Shown: positions 53,678 through 64,000 of the stretch, one piece after another | How positions within the stretch are numbered: position 1 is the first letter of the stretch | Layout of the letters: each line of letters begins with the position of its first letter | Origin: Acidovorax sp. CCYZU-2555 | GTDB lineage: Bacteria > Pseudomonadota > Gammaproteobacteria > Burkholderiales > Burkholderiaceae_C | Direction of reading: 5' to 3' | Length of the DNA: 64,000 bases | Assembly (NCBI RefSeq): GCF_018413525.1 | Contig: NZ_JAHCDD010000010.1 | Coordinates: 36,335 to 100,334 of the forward strand | The notes under the pieces: generated by a model | Seen by the model: the letters and a program-made list of their open reading frames with translations, nothing else | The model's database searches: none | Told to the model about the DNA's origin: nothing | Program-made: the position numbers and the translations under genes

Positions 53678-55189
53678 AAGCTCCTGCGTCGCGCGCAGCC
53701 GGGTGTCGATGATCGACGCCTCGAAGTGGTCGTTCTGCGTGCCGCCGCGGCGCGCGAGTTCCTGGCCGGCGCGGAAACGGTCCACCGCCGCCGCATAGTC
53801 GTAGTGCGCGGCCTGGGCTTCGCCTTCGGCGCGCAGCGCGCGCAAAGGCTGGCTCTGTGCCTGCCACACCTGTGCGATCGCCTGCCATGCCGCGGCATCG
53901 CGCGGATACAGCGTGACCCAGGTCTGCAGCGGGCTCGCCATGCTTTGCGCCTGACCCAGGCGCAGCAGGATCTGCGTGCGCAGCAGCAACACCGGCCGCG
54001 AAGGCTTGTCGGCCTTGTCGTCGATTTCAATCACCGGAGTCAGTGCCTGCAGCGCCGCCTGCGGCTGACCCGCGGCGAGTTCGAGTTCAGCGGCGAGCAA
54101 GCTCAGCTGGCGCATGCCTGCGGCGTCGCCTGCCAGCGCCTGCGTGAGCGCCGGCAAACCGGCGCGTGCAGGCCCATAGTCCTGCAGCTGAATATGCGCG
54201 AGCACTGCCGCATACAGGGCCGCCACGCGCTGGCCCTGGGGCTGGGCCGCAAAGCCGCTGGATTCGGGCAGGCGCGCCCATTGGCGCAGCACATCCACGC
54301 CGGGGCGCGACAGCACGCGAGCACGCGCCGCCATCATGCCGTGTTCGAGCGACGGCGCGGGCTGGGCCTGCACCTGGCCCGCGGGCAGCCGTGACTGCAT
54401 GTCGGAAATGCGTTCGCTGGTCAGCGGATGGCTGCGCAGGTAGGGCCAGCTGCCGTTGTCGTTGAGCCGGTTGGCCTGCTGCAGCTTGTCGAACATGCCG
54501 ACCATGCCCTGGGCCGAAAACCCCGCGGGCGCCATCAGGCTGTAGCCCATGCGGTCGGCTTCGCGCTCCATGTCGCGCGAGAAGTTGAGCTGGTTCTGCA
54601 CCATCGCCGCCTGGCCGCCTATCATCAGCGCCTGGGCCGCGTCGGGGCTCTTGGAGGCGGCGAGCGCACCCAGGATCATCGAGGCGATCATCAGCGGCGT
54701 ATGCCGGCTTTGCCCGGCGATCATGCGCGCGATATGCCGCTGGCTCACATGGCTCAATTCATGCGCCAGCACCGAAGCGAGTTCATCGCGCGTGCCGACC
54801 ACGCCGATCAGCCCGAGGTGCACGCCGAAGTAACCGCCCGGCAGCGCAAACGCATTCACCGAGCGGTCGCGGCCCAGCAGGATCTGCCAGGCAAAGCGTT
54901 CATCGAGCTCGGGCGACAGCTCGCCGCGCGCGCGCGCCGCGGCCAGCAAAGGCTTCCAGATGCCTTCGACATACTCCTGCAGCGGGGCATCTTCAAGGTA
55001 GTCGGGGTCGCGGTACAGCGAGCGGATGATGCGGTCGCCCATGCGCCGCTCGTCGCTGGTGGTGATGCTCGCGCCGTCGCCCAGCGTGGGCAACTGCAAC
55101 TGGGCCGCAAGCGGAAGAGGCAGCAGCGTGGCACCGGCCATGGCCAGTGCGAGCAGCGCGCGCAAGGGGTTTTGTCGGTAAAAAGGCAT
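53651..55189 (-). CDS. BepA-like periplasmic M48 metalloprotease with TPR domain
   Basis: A 512-residue exported protease-chaperone for outer-membrane proteins. The signal peptide covers about residues 1-29 (ALLALAMAGATLLPLPLAA). The M48 catalytic domain has the HELSH zinc motif at 143-147 (LAHELSHVSQRH) and a downstream ligand in DMEREADRMG. The C-terminal third holds TPR-like helical pairs. BepA (YfgC) degrades stalled LptD and BAM substrates, a likely but unproven role here. It is divergent from moaC. Confidence 0.92.
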   Translation of the reverse strand: MPFYRQNPLRALLALAMAGATLLPLPLAAQLQLPTLGDGASITTSDERRMGDRIIRSLYRDPDYLEDAPLQEYVEGIWKPLLAAARARGELSPELDERFAWQILLGRDRSVNAFALPGGYFGVHLGLIGVVGTRDELASVLAHELSHVSQRHIARMIAGQSRHTPLMIASMILGALAASKSPDAAQALMIGGQAAMVQNQLNFSRDMEREADRMGYSLMAPAGFSAQGMVGMFDKLQQANRLNDNGSWPYLRSHPLTSERISDMQSRLPAGQVQAQPAPSLEHGMMAARARVLSRPGVDVLRQWARLPESSGFAAQPQGQRVAALYAAVLAHIQLQDYGPARAGLPALTQALAGDAAGMRQLSLLAAELELAAGQPQAALQALTPVIEIDDKADKPSRPVLLLRTQILLRLGQAQSMASPLQTWVTLYPRDAAAWQAIAQVWQAQSQPLRALRAEGEAQAAHYDYAAAVDRFRAGQELARRGGTQNDHFEASIIDTRLRATQELLREQTAER

Positions 55190-55313
55190 TGTTTGGAACC
55201 TGGGGGCATCGCCGAACCAGCCGGCGGTGGCAGTGGTACACCCCACTATGATGCCTTGATTGACTTTAACGTTCCGTCGGACACGCGTCCAGCGCGCGGC
55301 CCGCACCCACACC

Positions 55314-55793
55314 ATGACTTCTCCTCTCACCCATTTCGACGCCCAGGGCCAGGCCCACATGGTCGACGTCGCCGCCAAAGCCGCAACCCATCGCATCGCC
55401 GTTGCCGAAGGCCGCATCATCATGCTGCCCGCAACGCTGGCCCTGATCGCCTCGGGCAGCGCCAAGAAAGGCGATGTGCTGGGCATTGCCCGCATCGCAG
55501 GCATCATGGCCGCGAAGAAGACCAGCGATTTGATTCCGCTATGCCACCCGCTGGCGTTGACGCGCGTGGCCGTCGATTTTGAATTGCTTGCCTCAGAGAA
55601 CGCCGTGCAATGCCGCGCCACGGTTGAAACCGTTGGGCCTACCGGCGTTGAAATGGAAGCTTTGACGGCGGTGCAGATCGCGCTGCTGACGATCTACGAC
55701 ATGTGCAAGGCCGCGGACCGGGGGATGACCATGACCGGGGTGCGCGTGCTGGAGAAGCATGGGGGGAAGTCGGGGTCGTGGCAGATCACCTGA
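55314..55793 (+). CDS. moaC: Cyclic pyranopterin monophosphate synthase
   Basis: Second step of molybdenum cofactor synthesis, converting the MoaA product to cyclic pyranopterin monophosphate. It has 159 residues, the usual length. Conserved blocks are [20 protein letters not shown], the active-site segment [38 protein letters not shown] and [19 protein letters not shown]. No other moa genes are near. Its stop codon abuts repeat copy C. Confidence 0.96.
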   Translation: MTSPLTHFDAQGQAHMVDVAAKAATHRIAVAEGRIIMLPATLALIASGSAKKGDVLGIARIAGIMAAKKTSDLIPLCHPLALTRVAVDFELLASENAVQCRATVETVGPTGVEMEALTAVQIALLTIYDMCKAADRGMTMTGVRVLEKHGGKSGSWQIT

Positions 55794-55910
55794 AGCACCC
55801 CCTGAGCCGCTACGCGGCTTCCCCCTCTCAACCTACGGTGGAGGGGGGCGGCCGGCCAGGCACGGCACCATCGCTGCGGGGCGGCCCTTGCTCGGTGCCC
55901 CCGGGCTGGA
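55794..55910 (+). repeat. 119-bp-family dispersed repeat, diverged copy C
   Basis: Begins AGCACCCCCTGAGCCGCTAC immediately after the moaC stop; shares the CTTCCCCCTCTCAACCT and GGCCCTTGCTC segments with copies at 32024 and 37062 but has substitutions and a short insertion. Confidence 0.8.
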
Positions 55911-56013
55911 ACATGTCGGTTGCATGGGCCTTGGGTGGCGCGAGCGCCAGAGATAAATGACGTTGTCTCCCGTTTGTTCTGGGCCCGGAATCGGATCCAG
56001 ATTCCCGAGCGCA

Positions 56014-56562
56014 TCACGGCACCAGGTAGCGACAATTTGCCGGCACATATTTGAATGCCGCCACGGTGGCAATGCCGCAGCCCCAGACAATCGGTTCAGC
56101 TGAGCGCATAGGACTGGAAGGTAGCGCCGAGTTGGTCACAGTGCCGCTGCCAGGCGTGAGCAAGATGGGCGCGCCCAATGCCATGGCGGTTTGGCCGGCA
56201 TAGGTGATTGTGATGCGCCCATTTCCCATGACGGGCGTTGCCAATACAGGAATGCCGGCAATGGCAATCGACGCTACCTGGGTGCCTGCCGTGTATTCGT
56301 AGTTATAGGAGGCCAAGGCTGCACTGGGTGCAGTGGAGGCACCTGTGCCCGCATAGTCCGCAACCCCTGCGGTCGTCACGGTCGAGAAGGTATCTGCCAC
56401 AGCGGTTTTGGCAGCCGTCGCCAACCCCAGCCCTTCGCTGACGCGCGTGCGCACGACGTAATCCTGGTACGCCGGCAAAGCCACGGCTGCCAAAATTCCA
56501 ATGATTGCCACGACTACCATCAATTCGATCAACGTGAAACCTTGCTGTAGAGTGCGTTTCAT
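56014..56562 (-). CDS. Type IV pilin-like protein, second paralogue
   Basis: A 182-residue class IVa pilin. The short leader MKRTLQQG is cut by PilD before [20 protein letters not shown]; Glu5 of the mature protein is present. The C-terminal disulfide loop is [18 protein letters not shown]. It closely resembles the pilin at 57706. AGGAGC precedes the ATG. No sigma-54 element is seen upstream, unlike the main pilin. It may be a minor or alternative pilin. Confidence 0.9.
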   Translation of the reverse strand: MKRTLQQGFTLIELMVVVAIIGILAAVALPAYQDYVVRTRVSEGLGLATAAKTAVADTFSTVTTAGVADYAGTGASTAPSAALASYNYEYTAGTQVASIAIAGIPVLATPVMGNGRITITYAGQTAMALGAPILLTPGSGTVTNSALPSSPMRSAEPIVWGCGIATVAAFKYVPANCRYLVP

Positions 56563-56770
56563 TGAAAGCTCCTGATTAAAGACTTCTCGCCCATGGCCTC
56601 ATGCATTTCGGCGGGGAATTGCCCGATGATAAATGGATGAGAGGAAGTGGCTGTGGGTTTTACAATATTTCAACGTCTCACAAAATACTGCCCGAATGGT
56701 CGTTCTGAACCAGATAAAACGACGAGTCTTATTGCTGGTGCAAGGCATGCAGCATGCCACGAGAACCCGC

Positions 56771-56832
56771 CGTTCATGGTTCGACAGGCTCACCACAAAC
56801 GGTTATCCCGTTCGCCCTGAGCCTGTCGAAGG
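56771..56832. repeat. REP-like palindromic repeat, copy 4
   Basis: GTTCATGGTTCGACAGGCTC faces CCGTTCGCCCTGAGCCTGTC; a clean two-armed copy between the second pilin and the accessory gene. Confidence 0.8.
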
Positions 56833-56857
56833 TTGAACGGCCTGTGCTTAAAGATAT

Positions 56858-57637
56858 TTATTTGCGCGGAATGAATCCGTCGCCCGGGAGATAGGTGAAA
56901 GGCTCCATATTTCGGGAGTCGATCAATGCAATCCAATCCATGGAACGCACGCTGGTAAGTGGAAGCCAAATTACCGATGAATAAGGTACATTGAATTTTT
57001 CCGCAAGCTGGGTGATTGCCGTCTGCATGTCCGGATAGACCGCAAGCAGTTCGGGCAGGGTTCTGCTGGCCGCGCGAATCCTCTCTTTGGCGGACGCATA
57101 CTCTTCCCACATTTCTGGTCGTACTGAAGGCTCCTTGCCAGCCAGGGATAAGTCAATGCTGCGCAACATTTCGGCGCTGTCCTTGGGTGTGCGAGTGCTT
57201 ATCAACTGTGGACCCAGGGAAGGGAGTTTTCTCCAGCGGTCGGGTGCTTTTCTCAAATCGTCGGAATCGACTTCCGTGGCATTTATCATTCGCAGACGGT
57301 CAATTTCAAAAACAATATAAACTGGCCGAATCTGATGGATGGTCCAGACACCATAGGCGAGGGCGGTTAACTGGATTGCCGCGACAATGGTCGCATCGGT
57401 GAGCAATGCCCGGCGAGACTTCTCGGGATTCCAGATAAAAAGCAGGAGCAGAGGACCGCATAAAACGTCCATGGAGATGACCAGCCAATAGAGCGAAGTG
57501 CTGCCGGTAATCTCGGAAATTTCCCGAGGAAACCAGACTTTGAAAACAATGGCTGAAATCCCTATGGCGATAATAAGTGAAAGTGCCGCATGTGCCGCTG
57601 CTACCTTTATTCTTTCATTTGCTTTATGCTTTTTCAT
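56858..57637 (-). CDS. TfpX/TfpZ-type pilin accessory protein
   Basis: A 259-residue protein with three N-terminal membrane segments (ALSLIIAIGISAIVFKVWFP, YWLVISMDVLCGPLLLLFIW, TIVAAIQLTALAYGVWTIHQ) and a soluble C-terminal domain. This fits the TfpX/TfpZ family, encoded next to group-specific type IV pilins in Pseudomonas and needed for normal piliation by the matching pilin. It lies between two pilin genes, 19 nt beyond the pilA terminator. Base composition is lower in GC than its neighbours, suggesting that the pilin cassette is exchanged between strains. Confidence 0.8.
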   Translation of the reverse strand: MKKHKANERIKVAAAHAALSLIIAIGISAIVFKVWFPREISEITGSTSLYWLVISMDVLCGPLLLLFIWNPEKSRRALLTDATIVAAIQLTALAYGVWTIHQIRPVYIVFEIDRLRMINATEVDSDDLRKAPDRWRKLPSLGPQLISTRTPKDSAEMLRSIDLSLAGKEPSVRPEMWEEYASAKERIRAASRTLPELLAVYPDMQTAITQLAEKFNVPYSSVIWLPLTSVRSMDWIALIDSRNMEPFTYLPGDGFIPRK

Positions 57638-57656
57638 TTCGATAAGTGTGCGCGAA

Positions 57657-57687
57657 TAAAAAAGAGGACCACACTGTGGTCCTCTTT
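57657..57687 (-). terminator. Rho-independent terminator of pilA
   Basis: AAAGAGGACCACA / TGTGGTCCTCTTT, a perfect 13-bp stem, followed on the minus strand by more T residues (from aataaaaaa). Readthrough would reach the accessory gene. Confidence 0.93.
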
Positions 57688-57705
57688 GTAATCTGCATTT
57701 AATGA

Positions 57706-58275
57706 TCAGGGCGCTGCGATGCTGGCGACATCGGGATCAAAGCGGCAGTTTGCTGGGACGTATTTGTAAGATGCGGGGGTGTTAATACCACAGCCCCAGA
57801 CCACAGGCGAGCCTGCAACCATGGGAGCAGAAGGTCGACCAGCGTTGATCAAAACACCGCTGCCAGGGGTCAGAACGACAGTGTCATTCAGCGCAGCAGC
57901 AACTTGCCCGCCATAAGTGACTGTAACAGCGCCTTCGCCGGCTGCAGGTGCGGCCACGTTGGCAATGCCTGCGATTGCAATGCGGACGACATTAGTGCCG
58001 GCTGTGTATTCATAACCATAAACGGCAGTGCCTGGAGCAACTGCGGCTTGTGCGCCAACGCCAGCATAAGCACCAACAGCACCAGTGTTGACACTTGAGA
58101 AGGTGTCGGATACTGCCGTCTTTGCCGCAGTCGCCAAACCAATACCTTCAGTGACCCGCGCACGTGTCGTGTAATCCTGATAAGCCGGCAGTGCCACGGC
58201 AGCCAAAATACCAATGATCGCCACAACGATCATCAGTTCGATCAAGGTAAAACCTTGCTGGATAGTGCGCTTCAT
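57706..58275 (-). CDS. pilA: Major type IV pilin
   Basis: A 189-residue class IVa pilin. Leader MKRTIQQG, then [20 protein letters not shown] with Glu5, the conserved helix that packs the fibre. The C-terminal disulfide loop is [18 protein letters not shown]. The start has an AGGAGC site. A sigma-54 promoter lies about 36 nt upstream and a strong terminator follows, consistent with a highly expressed single gene. Pili of this type drive twitching motility, attachment and DNA uptake; dprA is in the same window. Confidence 0.93.
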   Translation of the reverse strand: MKRTIQQGFTLIELMIVVAIIGILAAVALPAYQDYTTRARVTEGIGLATAAKTAVSDTFSSVNTGAVGAYAGVGAQAAVAPGTAVYGYEYTAGTNVVRIAIAGIANVAAPAAGEGAVTVTYGGQVAAALNDTVVLTPGSGVLINAGRPSAPMVAGSPVVWGCGINTPASYKYVPANCRFDPDVASIAAP

Positions 58276-58310
58276 GAAAGCTCCTGAGTAAAAAATTAGG
58301 TAACCAGCAT

Positions 58311-58328
58311 TAGCAATTGTCGTGCCAA
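58311..58328 (-). promoter_or_regulatory. Sigma-54 (-24/-12) promoter of pilA
   Basis: The minus strand reads TTGGCACGACAATTGCTA, an exact match to the YTGGCACG-N4-TTGC consensus with GG and GC at the right 12-bp distance. It is about 36 nt before the pilA start, as in Pseudomonas, where PilR acts with sigma-54. Confidence 0.9.
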
Positions 58329-58462
58329 TGCGTTTGGGTGATCTGTCCTGCGCCGCTGCAAGGGGGTTGGTTGCAAATCCAGCGACGTACAAACATTTTC
58401 TGACAAGTTTGCCGCAAGCGTATGACAAAGTTGTCATTCGAGCGCGACTTTGCCAAAAGATG

Positions 58463-59083
58463 TCAGGTCTGCTCTGGCGAAGTCTCCGAGGCGTTCGCCT
58501 GGGCCAGCAGAAAGTGCAGGCGCGTGCCCGCGAGCTCGATGAGATCGCCGTGCTGCAGCGGTCTGGCCTCGGGGCCCACGGCCAGGCCGTTGAGGCGCAG
58601 GCTGCCGTCCGCGCCTTCGGTGCGGGTGACGGTAAAGCCTGCGGCCTTGCGCGTGATCGCGGCCACGGCCACGCCGGGTTTGCCCAGTGTGGTCACGGGT
58701 TTGACCAGCGGGACTTCACGCGCTGCGTCGCCGTCGATGCGCAGGCAGGCGGGTTGGGCGGCCGCGGCCGCGGCGGCCCAGGCGGCATATTCCTGCGACG
58801 TGAACTGCAGGCTCAGTTGGTATTGGCCGATATGCAGCTGGTCGCCATGCTGCAGTTCCTGGCGCGTGATGCGCTGCTGGTTCACGTAGGTGCCATTGGT
58901 GCTCTGCAGGTCTTCGATGGAGACGCGGCCGTCCGCGCAATGCAGCAGCGCGTGCTCGCCGCTGACGGCGAGGTTGCTGATGACGATGTCGTTGTATGGC
59001 CTGCGCCCGAGCGTGGTGCGCTCCTTGGTCAGCGCGACTTCCTTGATGATGGTTCCGTCAATTGAAATGACCAGGCTGGGCAT
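58463..59083 (-). CDS. FHA-domain protein
   Basis: A 206-residue cytosolic protein with a clear FHA phosphothreonine-binding domain over about residues 20-92: [20 protein letters not shown], with the conserved Arg, Ser and His, then [20 protein letters not shown] second, weaker FHA-like half follows after an Ala-rich linker ([48 protein letters not shown]). The PP2C gene lies 119 nt upstream on the same strand, a pairing that suggests phosphothreonine signalling. Confidence 0.92.
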   Translation of the reverse strand: MPSLVISIDGTIIKEVALTKERTTLGRRPYNDIVISNLAVSGEHALLHCADGRVSIEDLQSTNGTYVNQQRITRQELQHGDQLHIGQYQLSLQFTSQEYAAWAAAAAAAQPACLRIDGDAAREVPLVKPVTTLGKPGVAVAAITRKAAGFTVTRTEGADGSLRLNGLAVGPEARPLQHGDLIELAGTRLHFLLAQANASETSPEQT

Positions 59084-59202
59084 GCACGGGACTCCTGCGG
59101 GTGATGGGTGCGCAGCCTTGGGTGAAGGCAGGCAACACGGGAGTTTAGAGGGTTTTTTCCGTAGCCGCCGGCCGCGCGACGCGCCTGGATGCGGCTTGGG
59201 GA

Positions 59203-60129
59203 TCAGTCCGCGGGCGCGGGCTCCACGCTGGCAAGAATGACGCTGATGTTGTCATGCCCGCCCAGCGCGTTGGCGCGCGCGATCAGCTGCTCGGCCTGGC
59301 GGGTCAGTGGCTCGGGCGTGGCCAGCAGCGCCGCGATGTCGCTTTCAGGCAGCATGTCGCTGAGACCGTCGGAGCACAGCAGGATACGGTCGCCGGCTTC
59401 GAGTGCCTGTTCGTGCAGCGAGGGCCGCGCGCGCTCCGAGACTCCCAGTGCGCGCGTGACCAGATGGCCCAGTCCGGACTGGGCCGCCGCGTCTGCGCTG
59501 ATCTGGCCGGCGTCGATCTGTTCCTGCAGCCAGGAATGGTCGCTGGTGAGTTGTGTCAGCGTGCCGCGACGCCACAGATAGGCGCGCGAATCGCCGAGGT
59601 GGGCCAGGACCAGCCGGTCCTGCATGAATACCGCCGCGACGACGGTGGCGCCCATGCCTTGGCAATCGGCATGTTCGCGCGCATGGGCACGCACCGAAGT
59701 GTTTGCCGCCTGCACGCAATGTTCGAGCGCGCGGTGCACCACTGCCATGCGCGGCCGCTGGTTTTTCGTCGCCGATTTCAGCGCGCTGCGCTGCAGCGAT
59801 TGCGTGATGCATTGCACCGCGAGCGCGCTCGCGACTTCTCCCGCCCGGTAGCCGCCCATGCCGTCGGCGAGCACCGCCACGGACCAGGCGGCCTCCACCT
59901 CTACGTGTACTGCGTCTTCATTGTTGGGCCGCACCATGCCCGCGTCGCTGCGCTGCGCAAATGCGTAGCGCCACTGTGGCCGTGGCGGGGAGGGACGGCA
60001 AAAGCGCAGGAGCACGGGCAGATGGGTAAGGAAGGCAAGAAAGGACGCATCAGGGGAGGGCGTACCCGAGGATTGTCCCGGGGGCGTAATGACCCTTTGG
60101 CTATTGGGGCACATCGTACCGCGCCCCAT
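59203..60129 (-). CDS. PP2C-family serine/threonine phosphatase
   Basis: Metal-dependent protein phosphatase with all main motifs: FAQRSDAGMVRPNNEDA, VAVLADGMGGYRAGEVAS, GMGATVVAAV, LAHLGDSRAYLWRRG, LLCSDGLSDML and GGHDNISVIL. The catalytic domain starts about residue 55. The N-terminal leader from the ATG at 60129 or 60114 is Pro/Ser-rich and odd, and no good ribosome binding site is visible, so the start may be further in (for example a GTG about 36 codons down). It probably acts with the adjacent FHA protein. No Ser/Thr kinase is in the window. Confidence 0.9.
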   Translation of the reverse strand: MGRGTMCPNSQRVITPPGQSSGTPSPDASFLAFLTHLPVLLRFCRPSPPRPQWRYAFAQRSDAGMVRPNNEDAVHVEVEAAWSVAVLADGMGGYRAGEVASALAVQCITQSLQRSALKSATKNQRPRMAVVHRALEHCVQAANTSVRAHAREHADCQGMGATVVAAVFMQDRLVLAHLGDSRAYLWRRGTLTQLTSDHSWLQEQIDAGQISADAAAQSGLGHLVTRALGVSERARPSLHEQALEAGDRILLCSDGLSDMLPESDIAALLATPEPLTRQAEQLIARANALGGHDNISVILASVEPAPAD

Positions 60130-60130
60130 G

Positions 60131-60184
60131 AAAAAAAGGATGGTGCCCTGCGCGCCATTGCAGCGCGAAAAGCATCCATCCTTT
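60131..60184 (-). terminator. Terminator of sucCD
   Basis: AAAGGATGG and CCATCCTTT close a long imperfect stem with GC-rich inner pairs; on the minus strand it runs into TTTTTTT. It lies 60 nt after the sucD stop. Confidence 0.75.
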
Positions 60185-60243
60185 GTGTCCCGCGGGCTGC
60201 GCTGCGAGAGCGCGGCCCGAGGGTGAGCGTCAAGCGCTGGGAA

Positions 60244-61137
60244 TCAGATCAGGCCCTTGAGCAGACGCGCCATTTCCGACGGGTTGCGGGTGATCGTGAA
60301 GCCGCACTCTTCCATGATGGCGAGCTTGGCATCGGCCGTGTCGGCACCACCGGAGATCAGCGCGCCGGCGTGGCCCATGCGCTTGCCTGCGGGAGCGGTC
60401 ACGCCAGCGATGAAGCCGACGATTGGCTTCTTCATGTTGGCCTTGCACCACATGGCGGCTTCGGCTTCATCGGGTCCGCCGATTTCACCGATCATGATCA
60501 CGGCGTCGGTGTCCGGATCGTCGTTGAAAGCCTGCATCACGTCGATGTGCTTGAGGCCGTTGATGGGGTCGCCACCAATGCCGACAGCCGACGACTGGCC
60601 AATGCCCAGTTCGGTCAGTTGAGCGACGGCTTCATAGGTCAGCGTGCCGGAGCGCGAGACCACGCCGATGCGGCCCTTCTTGTGGATGTGACCGGGCATG
60701 ATGCCGATCTTGATCTCGTCAGGCGTGATCAGACCGGGGCAGTTGGGGCCCAGCAGCAGCGTGCGCTTGCCACCAGCGGCTTCCTTGGCCTTCATGCGGT
60801 TGCGCACTTCGAGCATGTCACGGACTGGAATGCCTTCGGTGATGCAGATCGCCAGGTCCAGGTCGGCTTCGACGGCTTCCCAGATCGCGGCAGCGGCGCC
60901 AGCGGGCGGCACGTAGATCACCGACACGGTAGCGCCGGTTTGGTGTGCAGCTTCCTTGACGGAACCGTAGATTGGGATGTTGAAGATCGACTCGCCGGCC
61001 TTCTTGGGGTTCACGCCCGCGACGAAGGCATTCTTGCCGTTCGCGTATTCCTGGCACTTTTCAGTGTGGAACTGGCCTGTCTTGCCGGTGATGCCCTGGG
61101 TGATGACTTTGGTGTCTTTGTTGATATAGATCGACAT
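60244..61137 (-). CDS. sucD: Succinyl-CoA synthetase alpha subunit
   Basis: TCA-cycle ligase that makes ATP or GTP from succinyl-CoA. It has 297 residues. The N-terminal CoA-binding domain has VITQGITGKTGQFHTE. The transiently phosphorylated histidine is H256 in GKRMGHAGALISGG (E. coli H246). GEIGGPDEAEAA supports nucleotide and partner contacts. It starts 20 nt after sucC on the same strand; together they form the alpha2beta2 enzyme. Confidence 0.97.
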   Translation of the reverse strand: MSIYINKDTKVITQGITGKTGQFHTEKCQEYANGKNAFVAGVNPKKAGESIFNIPIYGSVKEAAHQTGATVSVIYVPPAGAAAAIWEAVEADLDLAICITEGIPVRDMLEVRNRMKAKEAAGGKRTLLLGPNCPGLITPDEIKIGIMPGHIHKKGRIGVVSRSGTLTYEAVAQLTELGIGQSSAVGIGGDPINGLKHIDVMQAFNDDPDTDAVIMIGEIGGPDEAEAAMWCKANMKKPIVGFIAGVTAPAGKRMGHAGALISGGADTADAKLAIMEECGFTITRNPSEMARLLKGLI

Positions 61138-61157
61138 GTTGCTCTCTCCAGGGTCTA

Positions 61158-62318
<1,161 letters not shown>

Positions 62319-62478
62319 GAGCTGTCTCTCTCTCAGGAATGGTGGTTTACCCGGTTGCCATAATGCTGTCTGGCCGCGGGCGTGGGACATGGCAATCCGG
62401 GAATGTATCATGCTGCGATGCACCATCCCTGGTGTAAAACTACTAACCCATATACTGGCTTTAGTGCTGCGCGTGTAG

Positions 62479-63444
<966 letters not shown>

Positions 63445-63469
63445 GGGGGCGCGGCCGATAGGCCGCGCG

Positions 63470-63552
63470 AGCTCACCACGAACGGGATTTCGTGGCCATG
63501 CGTCACGCTGTGCCAACGGTTTTCCCCCGTTCGCACTGAGCTTGTCGAAGTG
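63470..63552. repeat. REP-like palindromic repeat, copy 5
   Basis: GAGCTCACCACGAACGGGAT, then CCCCGTTCGCACTGAGCTTG TCGAAG. The arms are further apart than in other copies (about 30 nt of unrelated sequence). It lies between argC and recX. Confidence 0.65.
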
Positions 63553-63577
63553 CCGTTTGCTTAGTGCAGCTGCAGCG

Positions 63578-64000
63578 CTATTCCTCCGGCACCTGCCCCG
63601 CCACCACCTTGCGCACCACATCGCCCGAGAACCCGCGGCTCGCCAGAAAACGCATCTGCTTGAGCTTTTCCTGTGGCGTGTCGGCCGGCGCGCCAAAGCG
63701 CTGGCGCCAGATGACGCAGGCGCGCTGCCATTCGGTGGCGCGCAGTTCCTGCGTGGCGGCGCGCACGGTGTCGTCGTCCAAACCCTTGCTGCGCATTTCC
63801 TGGACCACGCGCGCCGTGCCCAGCTTGCTGCCGCGGCGGTAGGCAACAGACTGTGCAACGCGTTCGGGGTTGATGAAGTTCTTGGCTTCGAGCTCGTCGA
63901 GCACGGCCGTCAGGTCGTCGCCTTCGGCGACATGGCTCGCGAGCTTGCGTTCGAGCTCGAGCCTGGAGTGTTCACGCTGCGCGAGCAGGCGCAGCGCACG
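63578..64000 (-). CDS. recX: RecX regulatory protein (5' end outside window)
   Basis: C-terminal 140 residues of RecX, which binds the RecA filament and limits its growth. The visible part opens with RALRLLAQREHSRLELERKL, a hallmark of the family, and continues FINPERVAQSVAYRRGSKLG, LRATEWQRACVIWRQRFGAP and KQMRFLASRGFSGDVVRKVV. The frame is open to the right edge, so the start, and probably recA, lie beyond it. Confidence 0.93.
   Translation of the reverse strand, partial: RALRLLAQREHSRLELERKLASHVAEGDDLTAVLDELEAKNFINPERVAQSVAYRRGSKLGTARVVQEMRSKGLDDDTVRAATQELRATEWQRACVIWRQRFGAPADTPQEKLKQMRFLASRGFSGDVVRKVVAGQVPEE

Overview
The window reads as a contiguous, GC-rich chromosomal segment of a betaproteobacterium, almost certainly family Comamonadaceae (Burkholderiales; Acidovorax-like is an inference). 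Pointers are the gene orders (secDF-yajC, def-fmt, pilA-FHA-PP2C-sucCD, the dprA cluster), a type 2 ArgC, a Bug-type TctC receptor, an IorA/IorB fusion, and a 119-bp intergenic repeat of a type common in that family. No rRNA, tRNA, CRISPR, prophage or insertion sequence was recognised. Most of the segment is core housekeeping DNA with small accessory islands.

Layout. 1-2.8 kb: an iron-uptake signalling cassette on the minus strand (FecI sigma, FecR anti-sigma, STN-type TonB receptor cut by the window edge) behind a Fur-box-like palindrome. 2.9-5.0 kb: an orphan TRAP solute-binding protein, about 440 bp without a gene, then a two-gene unit of a CesT-like type III secretion chaperone and an 80-residue protein of unknown function. 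5.2-10.4 kb: ssb, an MFS exporter and divergent uvrA. 10.4-10.7 kb: an intergenic cluster of four DnaA boxes. 10.7-15.8 kb: M14 deacylase, TctC receptor, LysR regulator, pyrF and pgk. 16-21.7 kb: azlD, azlC, fmt, a lipoprotein gene and def, divergent from a LysM gene and dprA. 21.7-27.3 kb: a DUF1631 gene and secF-secD-yajC. 27.6-34 kb: indolepyruvate oxidoreductase divergent from an Lrp/AsnC regulator, then an EntS-like MFS gene. 34-37 kb: a low-complexity protein, mltA head-to-head with a 50-residue membrane protein, and an OmpA lipoprotein. 37.2-44.9 kb: a FixJ-type regulator and a PAS histidine kinase in one apparent operon with a nitrilase-family gene and yhdP. 45-50.3 kb: glnE, a candidate structured small RNA, a GST gene and purB. 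50.5-55.8 kb: yaeQ, a DUF3717/DUF1289 protein, a yybP-ykoY riboswitch controlling terC, two small proteins, a BepA-like protease and moaC. 56-62.3 kb: two type IV pilins around a TfpX/TfpZ-type accessory gene, with a sigma-54 promoter for the main pilin, then FHA, PP2C and sucCD. 62.5-64 kb: argC and the 3' part of recX.

How parts work together. FecI, FecR and the receptor form a cell-surface signalling loop for siderophore uptake. SecD, SecF and YajC assist the Sec translocon. Def and Fmt handle the formyl-methionine cycle and are read as one unit with the AzlCD amino-acid exporter. UvrA, Ssb, DprA and RecX are DNA repair and recombination proteins. GlnE adjusts glutamine synthetase. SucCD, Pgk and the indolepyruvate oxidoreductase are central or amino-acid metabolism. 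The least ordinary items are the DnaA-box cluster, the candidate small RNA with a CU-rich anti-Shine-Dalgarno-like loop, the orphan type III chaperone unit, and the mltA/micro-protein start-codon overlap.
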